Assembly: GCA_001871925.1 (NCBI GenBank)
Contig: MNWZ01000023.1
Location: forward strand, 1 to 37,170
Direction: 5' to 3'
DNA: 37,170 bases
Source of the DNA: Zetaproteobacteria bacterium CG1_02_53_45
GTDB lineage: Bacteria > Pseudomonadota > Zetaproteobacteria > Mariprofundales > Mariprofundaceae
Shown here one piece after another: positions 17,269-25,726 of this stretch (position 1 is the first letter of the stretch; each line of letters begins with the position of its first letter). The notes beneath the pieces are model-generated. The model searched no databases. It was not told the origin of the DNA and worked only from the letters and a program-made list of their open reading frames with translations. Made by a program: the position numbers and the translations under genes.

Positions 17269-19557
17269 ATGGCGATGGATCTGGACCCTGAAATACTTAA
17301 GCAGATTGTTGAAGTCTTCTCCGTTGAACTGGAGGAGCAGCTTCAGACAATCACTGACAGCATCCTCAAACTCGAAAAGGAACCGGGGGAGGCTGAAAGG
17401 CTGGCTGAACTGGATATAATATTCAGGGCGGCACACAATATTAAAGGGGCAGCGCGTGCCATTGATGCGAACCATGTGGCAGATGTGGCTCACAAGCTGG
17501 AGTCACTGTTCAGCCACCTTAAACAGGAAAACCGGATGCCGTCGGCAGAGGCCATTGATCTTTGTCTGGGAGCATTGGACCACATCAAGGTCTGTATGAC
17601 GGCTTATGTGGATGATGTATCACCGGAAGTTGACTTGCAATCACTCTACCAGAGCCTGGAAAATATGCTGAGCTGTGCGCCTGAACTGCAGCCTGCAGAT
17701 GACACAACACCCAATCGCACTGAAGAGATACCTGCCGAAACTTTGCCAGACAACAGTGCTGCAGCATCCCCTGAATCTGACATTACAGCCTCTGGCAAGG
17801 AGGTTGTGGCCACTAAAACAGCCGCGATGGCGCGAAACGAAGGGGTGCTGCATGTAGTTGCTGATAAGATTGATCAGCTGATTGCATTGGGTGAAGATAT
17901 GCAGGTATCCAGCATCGAAGTTGCTCAGAACAGTGTGGCATTGCAACAGCTCAATGATAAGATTTTGTATCTGTCAGAAACTGTTGGTTCGTTAAGCGGC
18001 TTGCTGCGCAATGATCTTCACAGCGGCGTGCGCGACACGCTTCTACAGACGATTGATGCAGTCCATGAGATTAAAAATCACTCTGCCAAGCTGCTATCGG
18101 GCATGCGAAGTTGCGCCGGGGATTTAGGTTTTGTCACCTCCGAACTGAATCATAGCCTGTATAGCCTGCGCCTTGTTCCGGCAGCAACTGTGATGCAAGG
18201 CGTGACGCGCTCGGTACGCGATATTGCCAGAGAGATGGGCAAAAAAGTGGATTTTAAGCTGCTCGGTGATGAGATTGAGATGGACCGGGTTGTACTGAAC
18301 AATCTGAAAGCCCCTCTGCTCCACCTGATTAGAAATGCCATCGATCATGGTATTGAACTGCCCGATGATCGTATCGCAAAAGGCAAACCCGAAGCCGGCA
18401 TGATTTCAATCACCCTCAACAGTGCAGGCAGTGAAGTAAGCCTGACGGTCAGCGATGATGGCCATGGCATTGATATCAATAATGTGGCTGATGCCGCTGT
18501 AAGAAAAAAAATCATTCGCAGCGATGAGCGGCAAGACATGGATTCCGACAGCTTGCTGGATCTGATTTTCCATCCCGGTTTTTCAACCCGGGAGATCATC
18601 ACCGATATTTCCGGTCGAGGCGTAGGGCTGGATGTGGTGCGCTCCACGCTGGCCAATATCAAGGGTCGAGTCACTGTTCAAAGTGCGCTGAATCAGGGCA
18701 CATCATTTCAACTGTTTTTACCCCGCATGCTGACGACAGAGAGGGGACTGTTGGTCAAAGCTGCCGGCGACACCTATATCCTTCCGAGTACGGCTGTCGA
18801 TCGGGTCATGATTGTGCAGGCGGGTGAAATCGTTAAAGTGGATTGCAATGAAGCGATATTAATTGATGGTCGCGCCGTGCCTCTACGCTCTCTGGAGCAC
18901 GCACTTGGTTTCGGCAGTGGCAATGCCATTGAGCAAGACAGTGCTCTCTGTGTAGTCATCATCAGAAAGGGGGCTGCCGCCGTTGCTTTTCTGGTTGATG
19001 ATATTGTGCAGGAACGGGAAATTGTTATTAAATCGCTCATGCCTCCACTAACCTCGCTCCCCAATGTCATGGGAGCCGCGGTCAGCGCCAGCCATGGTAT
19101 TATGCTGGTCCTCAATGCCAACAGTCTGCTTGATCAGGCACTAAGCAGAGGCTCAGGCATAAAGATTCGCCAAAAAGAACGCAGGGATACAGTCAGCCAG
19201 CGCATTCTGCTGGTTGATGACTCCATCACCACACGGACTCTGGAGAAAAGTGTGCTGGAGAACAGGGGTTATGCCACCACACTGGCCGTGGATGGCGCTC
19301 AGGCATGGGAGATCCTTCAGCATCAGCAATTCGACCTCATTATTACCGATGTGGAGATGCCGGTCATGAACGGATTTGAGCTGACTGCAAAGATCAAAGG
19401 CAGCGCTGATCTTGCGGGTATCCCTGTCATTATTGTCACATCACTGGCCAATGACGCAGATAAAAAACGTGGCATTGAAGCAGGAGCTGATGCTTATATC
19501 GTCAAGAGCCAGTTTGAGAGCAAGGCATTGCTGGCGCTTGTTGAGCAGTTGATCTGA
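17269..19557 (+). CDS. cheA: Hybrid CheA histidine kinase with C-terminal receiver
   Basis: Autophosphorylates on a Hpt histidine and passes phosphate to receiver domains. In the 762-residue protein: P1/Hpt at about 1-110 with phospho-His56 (AAHNIKGAAR); a poorly conserved linker at about 130-195 with no recognisable P2 CheY-binding domain; dimerisation helices at about 200-330; an HATPase domain with the N-box LIRNAIDHG and the G-boxes DDGHG and GRGVGLDVV; a CheW-like P5 domain (about 500-625); and a REC domain (644-762) with phospho-acceptor Asp694 (ITDVEMP). The fused REC may act as phosphate sink or relay. ATG is three bases after the receptor stop. Confidence 0.95.
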   Translation: MAMDLDPEILKQIVEVFSVELEEQLQTITDSILKLEKEPGEAERLAELDIIFRAAHNIKGAARAIDANHVADVAHKLESLFSHLKQENRMPSAEAIDLCLGALDHIKVCMTAYVDDVSPEVDLQSLYQSLENMLSCAPELQPADDTTPNRTEEIPAETLPDNSAAASPESDITASGKEVVATKTAAMARNEGVLHVVADKIDQLIALGEDMQVSSIEVAQNSVALQQLNDKILYLSETVGSLSGLLRNDLHSGVRDTLLQTIDAVHEIKNHSAKLLSGMRSCAGDLGFVTSELNHSLYSLRLVPAATVMQGVTRSVRDIAREMGKKVDFKLLGDEIEMDRVVLNNLKAPLLHLIRNAIDHGIELPDDRIAKGKPEAGMISITLNSAGSEVSLTVSDDGHGIDINNVADAAVRKKIIRSDERQDMDSDSLLDLIFHPGFSTREIITDISGRGVGLDVVRSTLANIKGRVTVQSALNQGTSFQLFLPRMLTTERGLLVKAAGDTYILPSTAVDRVMIVQAGEIVKVDCNEAILIDGRAVPLRSLEHALGFGSGNAIEQDSALCVVIIRKGAAAVAFLVDDIVQEREIVIKSLMPPLTSLPNVMGAAVSASHGIMLVLNANSLLDQALSRGSGIKIRQKERRDTVSQRILLVDDSITTRTLEKSVLENRGYATTLAVDGAQAWEILQHQQFDLIITDVEMPVMNGFELTAKIKGSADLAGIPVIIVTSLANDADKKRGIEAGADAYIVKSQFESKALLALVEQLI

Positions 19558-19600
19558 TGAGGCCGGTTTCAGTTGAACAGCGTACAAGGGTGGTTGAGAG

Positions 19601-20647
19601 ATGATTCGCATTCTGGTTGTTGAAGATTCGATCGTCGTAACCATGCTGTTAAAAGCGATGTTTGCCGCGGAGAGTGATTTTGAAGTGGTCGGACATGCTC
19701 GCAATGGCGAGGAGGGTGTGCGACTTACACATGAGCTGAAACCGGATCTGATCACTATGGATATCCGCATGCCAGTGATGGATGGTTTCGAAGCCACCTG
19801 CGAAATCATGAGAAGCACCCCCACACCTATCGTGGTGATCAGCTCCAGTGTCGATGCGGAAGAGCTGCGCATCACCTTCCGTGCCATCGAAATGGGCGCA
19901 TTGGCGGTGATTGAAAAGCCCTTTGGCCCAAAGCACCCTGATTATGACAAGGGGCGTCGCAATATGATTGCGACGATTCGTGCCATGGCCAGTGTTAAAG
20001 TGGTAAGGCGCAACCGTAAAGAGGTCCGCATTCGACCGGCTGTAACGGCGATGTGCAGAACAGCGGTTCAAAAAGCATTTGAAGTCGTGGCTATTGGCTG
20101 TTCAACCGGAGGGCCACAGGCACTTAAAAGTATTCTCTCTGAACTATCGGCAAGCTTTCCGCTTCCTGTCGTGATTGTTCAGCATATCTCGCATGGCTTT
20201 GTACAGGGGCTGGTCTCCTGGCTGAACAGCGTCAGTCCATTGCAGGTGAAAATCGCGCAGCATGGTGAAGTGCTGTTGCCCGGCCACGTCTATATCGCTC
20301 CCGATGATCGCCATATGCTTGTCATCCGCCTTAACAACAGATTGATGGTCAGCCTTGATGACTCCCCGCTCATCGGTCAGTTCCGGCCTTCTGCCACGTC
20401 TCTGCTGCAGTCGGTTGCAACAACCTGTGGTGAAATGGCCATCGGCATGCTGCTCTCCGGTATGGGTGATGACGGTGCCTCCGGATTGCTTGAGCTGCGA
20501 CAGGCAAAAGGACACACGCTGGTTCAGGATCAACAGAGTTCGGTGGTCTATGGCATGCCGGGCTCTGCCCTGAAGCTGGATGCGGTGGATAAAGTACTGA
20601 ATCTGGACGAGATACCATCCTATCTAGAAAAGGCGGTGAATCGATGA
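19601..20647 (+). CDS. cheB: CheB receptor methylesterase/deamidase
   Basis: Removes methyl groups from the receptor when its receiver is phosphorylated by CheA, resetting sensitivity. The 348-residue protein has an N-terminal REC domain (1-125; phospho-acceptor Asp54 in ITMDIRMP, and Lys in EKPF) and a C-terminal esterase (about 160-345). The catalytic triad is visible: Ser168 in GCSTGGP, His195 in VQHIS and Asp291 in GMGDDGASG. It starts at ATG 19601 after a 43-bp gap, the longest in the operon, with ggttgagag just upstream. The stop overlaps the next ATG by four bases. Confidence 0.95.
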   Translation: MIRILVVEDSIVVTMLLKAMFAAESDFEVVGHARNGEEGVRLTHELKPDLITMDIRMPVMDGFEATCEIMRSTPTPIVVISSSVDAEELRITFRAIEMGALAVIEKPFGPKHPDYDKGRRNMIATIRAMASVKVVRRNRKEVRIRPAVTAMCRTAVQKAFEVVAIGCSTGGPQALKSILSELSASFPLPVVIVQHISHGFVQGLVSWLNSVSPLQVKIAQHGEVLLPGHVYIAPDDRHMLVIRLNNRLMVSLDDSPLIGQFRPSATSLLQSVATTCGEMAIGMLLSGMGDDGASGLLELRQAKGHTLVQDQQSSVVYGMPGSALKLDAVDKVLNLDEIPSYLEKAVNR

Positions 20648-21063
20648 ACAGTAATGATCAGTACCTCTGGCCCCTGTTCAAAGCCGAATATATTAGCCGG
20701 ATTGCTCACATACGAGAAATACTGAACGAGTGTTATGGTCAGGGATTCTCCAGAATTTATTTTGATCGTATTCATCAGGAGTTCGACAGTATCAACGGGG
20801 CTTCAAGGGTCGTGCACCGGGAAGATATCGGTGAGCTGGCCAGACTGTCTGCATCCTATGCTCGCCATCTCCGTATCCAGCTGCCGAATGGGCTGGATGA
20901 TTCTCAACTTGTGCTGCTTGAAGCATTGATAGTACTGGCTGAGAAGGTGATCCCGCTGATCAATATGGAAAGCGATTTCTACTGCTTGAAAGAATCGCTG
21001 CTGCCTCAGATTCGCAACATGCTGGCCTCCCCGCCCGACAGGGATGTGACAAGCAATGGCTGA
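20644..21063 (+). CDS. Hpt-like helical protein lacking the phospho-histidine
   Basis: A 139-residue all-helical protein that I tentatively read as a degenerate Hpt domain. The segment FDSINGASRVVHREDIGELARL (about 47-68, shown by its ends only: FDSINGASRVV then DIGELARL) lines up with the Hpt consensus 'aHslKGaar.vG...l..la'. The phosphorylatable His position is Asp48 and the following Lys is Asn51. It should therefore not carry phosphate but could still bind a receiver or CheA. It overlaps cheB by four bases and the downstream GGDEF-EAL gene by eight, so it is made together with both. Other readings, such as an unrelated four-helix bundle, remain possible. Confidence 0.7.
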   Translation: MNSNDQYLWPLFKAEYISRIAHIREILNECYGQGFSRIYFDRIHQEFDSINGASRVVHREDIGELARLSASYARHLRIQLPNGLDDSQLVLLEALIVLAEKVIPLINMESDFYCLKESLLPQIRNMLASPPDRDVTSNG

Positions 21064-23401
21064 ACTAATGACAGATAGTATGGGCTTGATCTCTGTAGTG
21101 ACACTTGCTGCCGCAATGGCATTGTTTTGGCTTAACGCCAGTGCCTCGCGGAAAAAAGATGCAATGCAGCAGCAGAAAAATCACCTGATGTTGAAAGCAA
21201 CCACTCGGGCACTCTCCGTTTTCGTGGCCAATGCAGACCGGCGGGCCCTGTTTTCCCAGATTCTAGAGGATCTCAAATCGTTGAGCGAAAGTGAATACGG
21301 TTTCATCGCTGTTGTTCTAAATCGATGCGATGGAAAGCCATATCTTAAAACACTGGCCATTACGAATATCGCCTGGAATGAAGATACACGCCGGATCTAT
21401 GATGAGCAGCAGGAGAAGGGGCTGGAGTTTAATAATCTGGATTCACTCTTTGGCAGTGTGGTGCGTACCGGAGACGTGGTCATTGCCAACACTCCGGCAA
21501 CCGATCCGGGCAGTGGCGGGCTGCCGCAGGGCCATCCTCCGATTCACGCCTTTCTCGGCATTCCGCTCCAGCTCGATGATCAACTGATCGGCATGATCGG
21601 TCTGGCTAATCGCCCCGGCGGCTATGACGATGCCATGGTCAGCTACCTGGAACCGATGCAGCAGGCCTGCGCCAATGTCATCGGTGCTGACCAAAATAAT
21701 CAACGAAGAGAGGTGGCAGAGGAGGATCTGCTGCTGGCCAGCAAGGTGTTTGAAAGCTCGTTGGAGGGTATACTGGTTACAGATCCGCTTGGAAACATTC
21801 AATCGGTAAATCCTGCCTTTTGCCAGATTACCGGTTACAGCGAAGCCGAAGTGATCGGCAAAAACCCGCGTCTGCTGAAATCTGAACATCATGATAGCGT
21901 ATATTATGAAAAGATGTGGGCATCCATTCTGACAACAGGCAAGTGGCAGGGTGAACTATGGAACCGCCGTAAGGATGGTGGCACCTTTCCGATATGGCAA
22001 ACCATCAGCGTCATTAACGATGATGCCGGAGAGGTCATCCACTATGTGGCGATCTTCTTTGATATCACTGAGCGCAAACTTGCCGATGAACAGTTGCAGC
22101 ATCAGGCCCAGCATGATGCCCTGACCGGACTGCCAAACCGCATGCTGTTTGACAACCTTCTCCGACAGATTTTAAGAGAAGAGCACCGTACTCACCAACA
22201 GAGTGCTGTTGTGTTTATGGATCTGGATCGATTCAAGGAGGTTAACGACACCCTTGGCCACCCCATCGGTGATATGCTGCTGCAGGAGGCCTCAAAACGG
22301 TTACGATCGTGCATTCGTGATTCAGATGTACTGGCCAGAATGGGTGGCGATGAATTCACCCTGATCCTTCTGGATGTAACCGGCATTAATAGTGCTGCAT
22401 ATATTGCAGAAAAGATTATCCGCAGCCTGAATAAGACCTTTTACTTGCTGGGTCATGAGTGCCATGTCGGAGCAAGTATCGGGATCAGCATGTACCCCAC
22501 TGATGGTACTGATGCCGAAACACTGATTAAATGTGCGGACACGGCCATGTATCGCGCCAAGGAGAGTGGGCGCAATAATTACCAGTTCTTCACTTCCAGT
22601 ATGGGTGATGAGTTGATGCTGCGCATCCAGATGAAAAAAGCGATTGATGAGGCGATCAAACATGGCGAGTTTCAGCTCTATTACCAGCCTAAAATCCATC
22701 TGGTGACCGGCCACTGTGTCGGGGCAGAGGCTCTGATCCGCTGTGTATTGCCAAACAATGAGTTGATTCTGCCCGATACGTTCCTGCCGCTGGCCGAAGA
22801 GACCGGGCAGATTATTGAAATCGGTGCATGGGTACTGCATCAGGCATGCTATCAGCTAAAGGCGTGGCATGAGAGCGGATATGATCATCACTCGCTGGCA
22901 GTCAATCTCTCTGCCCGCCAGTTTGAATCAAACCTGCTCATTGAACAGCTTGTTCAGGCGCTCGATGAGACAAAACTCGACCCCTCATTTCTTGAACTCG
23001 AAGTGACAGAGACCTGCGCCATGAAAGACTCGGACAAGACTATTGAGATTCTGGAAAAGATCAAAAAACTCGGCATCAAGGTATCGATTGATGATTTCGG
23101 CACCGGTTACTCTTCCTTAAGTTACCTCAAGAAGTTCCCTGTCAACACGCTGAAGGTGGATCGTTCATTTGTACGCGATATCCCCGATGACAGGGATGAT
23201 ATGGCGATCACCACAGCCATTATCCAGATGGCTTCCAACCTCGATATCTCGGTGGTTGCCGAAGGGGTGGAGACAAAACAGCAAGGCGAATTTCTTGCCG
23301 GCAAGGGTTGTGAGCTGGCTCAGGGGTACTTCTTCAGTCGTCCGCTGCCTATTGATGAATACATGATCTGGTTGAAAGGCTATGAAGCATTAGGGAACTA
23401 G
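21056..23401 (+). CDS. Membrane-anchored GAF-PAS-GGDEF-EAL c-di-GMP enzyme
   Basis: A bifunctional-type c-di-GMP protein of 781 residues. It has an N-terminal membrane helix (about 8-27), a GAF domain (60-215), a PAS domain (228-342), a GGDEF domain (350-510; GGDEF intact at 430-434, RxxD I-site RDSD at 421-424) and an EAL domain (525-775). The EAL domain keeps EAL at 558-560, the Asn in VNLSARQ, ELEVTE, DDFGTGY (679-685), the Lys in LKVDRSF and the Glu in VAEGVE. Both activities look intact; which dominates cannot be told from sequence. It is the last gene of the chemosensory operon. Its TAG stop is inside the CTAG duplicated by the IS, so the protein end is preserved. Confidence 0.93.
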   Translation: MAELMTDSMGLISVVTLAAAMALFWLNASASRKKDAMQQQKNHLMLKATTRALSVFVANADRRALFSQILEDLKSLSESEYGFIAVVLNRCDGKPYLKTLAITNIAWNEDTRRIYDEQQEKGLEFNNLDSLFGSVVRTGDVVIANTPATDPGSGGLPQGHPPIHAFLGIPLQLDDQLIGMIGLANRPGGYDDAMVSYLEPMQQACANVIGADQNNQRREVAEEDLLLASKVFESSLEGILVTDPLGNIQSVNPAFCQITGYSEAEVIGKNPRLLKSEHHDSVYYEKMWASILTTGKWQGELWNRRKDGGTFPIWQTISVINDDAGEVIHYVAIFFDITERKLADEQLQHQAQHDALTGLPNRMLFDNLLRQILREEHRTHQQSAVVFMDLDRFKEVNDTLGHPIGDMLLQEASKRLRSCIRDSDVLARMGGDEFTLILLDVTGINSAAYIAEKIIRSLNKTFYLLGHECHVGASIGISMYPTDGTDAETLIKCADTAMYRAKESGRNNYQFFTSSMGDELMLRIQMKKAIDEAIKHGEFQLYYQPKIHLVTGHCVGAEALIRCVLPNNELILPDTFLPLAEETGQIIEIGAWVLHQACYQLKAWHESGYDHHSLAVNLSARQFESNLLIEQLVQALDETKLDPSFLELEVTETCAMKDSDKTIEILEKIKKLGIKVSIDDFGTGYSSLSYLKKFPVNTLKVDRSFVRDIPDDRDDMAITTAIIQMASNLDISVVAEGVETKQQGEFLAGKGCELAQGYFFSRPLPIDEYMIWLKGYEALGN

Positions 23402-24545
23402 GGATACTCTGAAAAACTCTCTGAATATGTTATTTCAAAGGTATACGGAGGGTATGCCATGGATCAGTTGAGTTTTGCTGAAGCGGAATATGAGAACAAG
23501 CGGCGGAAGACCCGTCGTGAGCTTTTTCTTGAGGAAATGGATGCATTGCTTCCGTGGCAGAAACTGGAATCGAAGATCAAACGCCACTACTCGAACAGTA
23601 AGACGGGCAGGCCTCCATATCCGTTGTCAGTGATGCTTCGAGTTCACTGCCTGCAGCTGTTTTACAATCTGTCAGATCCGATGATGGAAGACTCTCTGTA
23701 TGAGATTGAATCGATGAGGCGATTTGCGAAGTTGCGACTGAGTGAACGCATTCCTGATCAAACGACGATTCTGAACTTTCGACACCTGCTGGAGTCCCAT
23801 GGTTTTGGGCAAAAGCTGATGTTGGAGATCAACAAGCATCTGACATCAAAGGGATGCAGTTTGCGGGAAGGTAGAATCGTAGATGCCACACTGATTTCAG
23901 CACCATCATCGACGAAGAACAAAGAGAATCAGCGCGATCCTGAGATGCATCAGACGAAGAAAGGCAACCAATGGTACTTCGGCATGAAGCTGCATATCGG
24001 CGTGGATGCTGACACGGGACTGGTACACAGTGCTGTTGGTACATCAGCCAATGAGCACGATATTACGAAGGCTGCTGATCTTCTGCATGGCCGTGAGAAA
24101 CGGGTCCATGGCGATGCCGGATATGCAGGCATTCACAAACGTGAAGAGCACAAGGAACGCGATGTGGAGTGTCATATTTCTGCCCGGCCAGGCAAGCGAA
24201 AACATGGCCGACGGCAGTAATGAGTCGAATCATGAGAAGGCCAAGGCATCGATCAGGGCAAAGGTGGAACATCCGTTTCGGTGGGTCAAAGGCATCTTTG
24301 GTTACAGCAAAGTGCGTTACCGTGGCCTGCACAAGAATATGAACAGACTCTACCTGCTGCTTGGCTTTACCAACCTGCTTCGCAGTCGAAGTCTTGGTTA
24401 TACAGGATAGGTCTGCCCGGAATACGGGCAAAACACCTGATCAAAGCCCATTTGGGCGATGATCGGGAGATAAAAATCGAAATGCGCCAAAATTTCACTC
24501 GAATTAGGGACGGTGGAAAATAACAGGGAGTTATTCAGAGCTTCC
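23402..24545 (+). mobile_element. IS5-group insertion sequence, 1144 bp, CTAG target duplication
   Basis: The left end is GGATACTCTGAAAAACT and the complement of the right end GGAAGCTCTGAATAACT (14 of 17 match). CTAG is duplicated at 23398-23401 and 24546-24549, as expected for the IS5 group. One transposase gene of IS5 type lies inside, on the forward strand, but it is frameshifted. The insertion point is the stop codon of the GGDEF-EAL gene, which it restores. The MITE at 4073-4225 has nearly identical ends. Confidence 0.92.
23459..24410 (+). pseudogene. IS5-group transposase, split by a frameshift
   Basis: DDE transposase very similar in plan to that of E. coli IS5. The first frame (23459-24220) carries SFAEAEYENKRRKTRRELFL, MLRVHCLQLFYNLSDPMMED, the first catalytic Asp in IVDATLISAPSSTKNKE, QRDPEMHQTKKGNQWYFGMK and the second Asp in HGDAGYAG. 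It then ends abruptly after RPGKRKHGRRQ. The expected C-terminus (KASIRAKVEHPFRWVKGIFG, KVRYRGLHKN) continues in the +1 frame to 24410. A single indel near 24200-24220 explains this. Joined, the product would be about 317 residues, normal for the family. IS5-group programmed frameshifts are not usual at this position, so I call it inactive. Confidence 0.85.
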
Positions 24546-24696
24546 CTAGGGCAAATAACGCCACTAATAATAACAAAACTGATAGGATTATAGCTGTAGC
24601 ATTTTGCAGCAAAAGGTCCCTCCCACTCAAACAACAGTAATTGCATATTATAGTCAAAATATGGAAAGTTACCCGCTGTTCAATTCGGGAGTGGAA

Positions 24697-24978
24697 ATGA
24701 TCAAACATATCGTGATGTGGAAACTGAGAGACAAGGCGGATGCGGTGGAGATCAAGACGCGGCTGGAAGCCTTGAACGGGAAGATTCCGGGGCTGATTAA
24801 AATCGAGGTCGGTATTGATTTTCTTGCGTCGGAACAGTCGGCAGATGTGGTGCTCTACTCAGAGCTGGAAAGCCGTGCGGCACTGGAAGCCTATCAGGCG
24901 CATCCCGAGCATCAGGCTGTGGTTCCACTGATTAAAGGCGCTGCGATTGCCCGCACCTTGGTGGATTACGAAGTTTAA
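24697..24978 (+). CDS. Dabb (stress-responsive A/B barrel) domain protein
   Basis: A 93-residue single-domain protein of the dimeric alpha/beta-barrel Dabb family. It begins MIKHIVMWKLRDKA, has GLIKIEVGIDF, SADVVLYSELES and the usual YQAHPEHQAV, and ends IARTLVDYEV. Members are small cytoplasmic dimers; some bind or cyclise hydrophobic ligands, but most, like this one, have no assigned reaction. ATG 24697 follows a cgggag ribosome-binding site; in-frame upstream ATGs at 24604 and 24661 add residues foreign to the family. Its stop overlaps the stop of the convergent engB gene by three bases. Confidence 0.88.
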   Translation: MIKHIVMWKLRDKADAVEIKTRLEALNGKIPGLIKIEVGIDFLASEQSADVVLYSELESRAALEAYQAHPEHQAVVPLIKGAAIARTLVDYEV

Positions 24979-25613
24979 CCCTTATGAACGATCAGGTCGG
25001 CGTAGGGTGATTTAAAGACTTCTTCCTGAATTTTGGCGCGCAGTTTGTCGATGCCCGTGCCCTTAAAACTGGAGGTAGGCATCGGGCTAAGCAGGCCGCC
25101 CATGGCCTCGGTCATCTCTTTCAGGCGTTTGCCGCGGTCATTGCCGGAGAGCTTGTCCACCTTGGTGGCAACCGGCATCCAGCGTATACCGCCTTCATTG
25201 AGCCACTCGATCAGCTGCAGGTCGGAATCCTTCGGCCCGTGGCGAATATCGAGCAGCAGCAACACCAGCTTGAGGTCGGAATGGATCAGATAACCGTCGA
25301 TCATATCGATCCAGCGTTTCTGCTCCTTTTTGGGAGCACGCGCATATCCGTATCCCGGCAGGTCAACCACCAGCAGTTTTCCATCCACATCGAACAGGTT
25401 GAGCAGACGTGTACAACCGGGATTCTTGGATGTTTTCACCAGCCCTTTACGGCCGAACAAAGCGTTCATCAACGAAGACTTGCCGACATTGGAGTGGCCG
25501 GCCACGGCGATCTGCTTCAGCTCGATCGCGGGGAACTCGCGCGGATCGGCAACCGACTGTACAAAGTTGGTGTTGGGCCAGTGGATAGCCTGCTGTTGCT
25601 GATCATTGCTCAT
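24975..25613 (-). CDS. engB: Ribosome-biogenesis GTPase EngB/YihA
   Basis: An essential-type TRAFAC GTPase assisting assembly of the large ribosomal subunit. Read on the reverse strand from ATG 25611-25613, the 212-residue product starts MSNDQQQQ. An in-frame extension upstream to 25697 lacks family similarity. G1/P-loop GHSNVGKSS (39-47), the G2 Thr in NPGCTR (65-69), G3 DLPGYGYA (84-91) and G4 TKVD are all present, and the tail TSSFKGTGID is typical G5. The gene is divergent from dusB and ends convergently against the Dabb gene with no room for a terminator. Confidence 0.95.
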   Translation of the reverse strand: MSNDQQQQAIHWPNTNFVQSVADPREFPAIELKQIAVAGHSNVGKSSLMNALFGRKGLVKTSKNPGCTRLLNLFDVDGKLLVVDLPGYGYARAPKKEQKRWIDMIDGYLIHSDLKLVLLLLDIRHGPKDSDLQLIEWLNEGGIRWMPVATKVDKLSGNDRGKRLKEMTEAMGGLLSPMPTSSFKGTGIDKLRAKIQEEVFKSPYADLIVHKG

Positions 25614-25684
25614 GCGCGAAAGCTGACGATTGCGGGTGTGAGTGGCAAGCTGCGAATAGCACTGGTGGATTGGCGGCGAATCGG

Positions 25685-25690
25685 TATAAT
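25685..25690 (+). promoter_or_regulatory. Perfect -10 box upstream of dusB
   Basis: TATAAT lies 37 bp before the dusB ATG in the engB-dusB divergent gap. The matching -35 is poor (ctggtg at 17 bp), so the call rests on the -10 alone. It could drive dusB-ntrB-ntrC. Confidence 0.35.
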
Positions 25691-25726
25691 TGCCCATTTA
25701 TTAGGCAACAGGACAGATAAATCACT

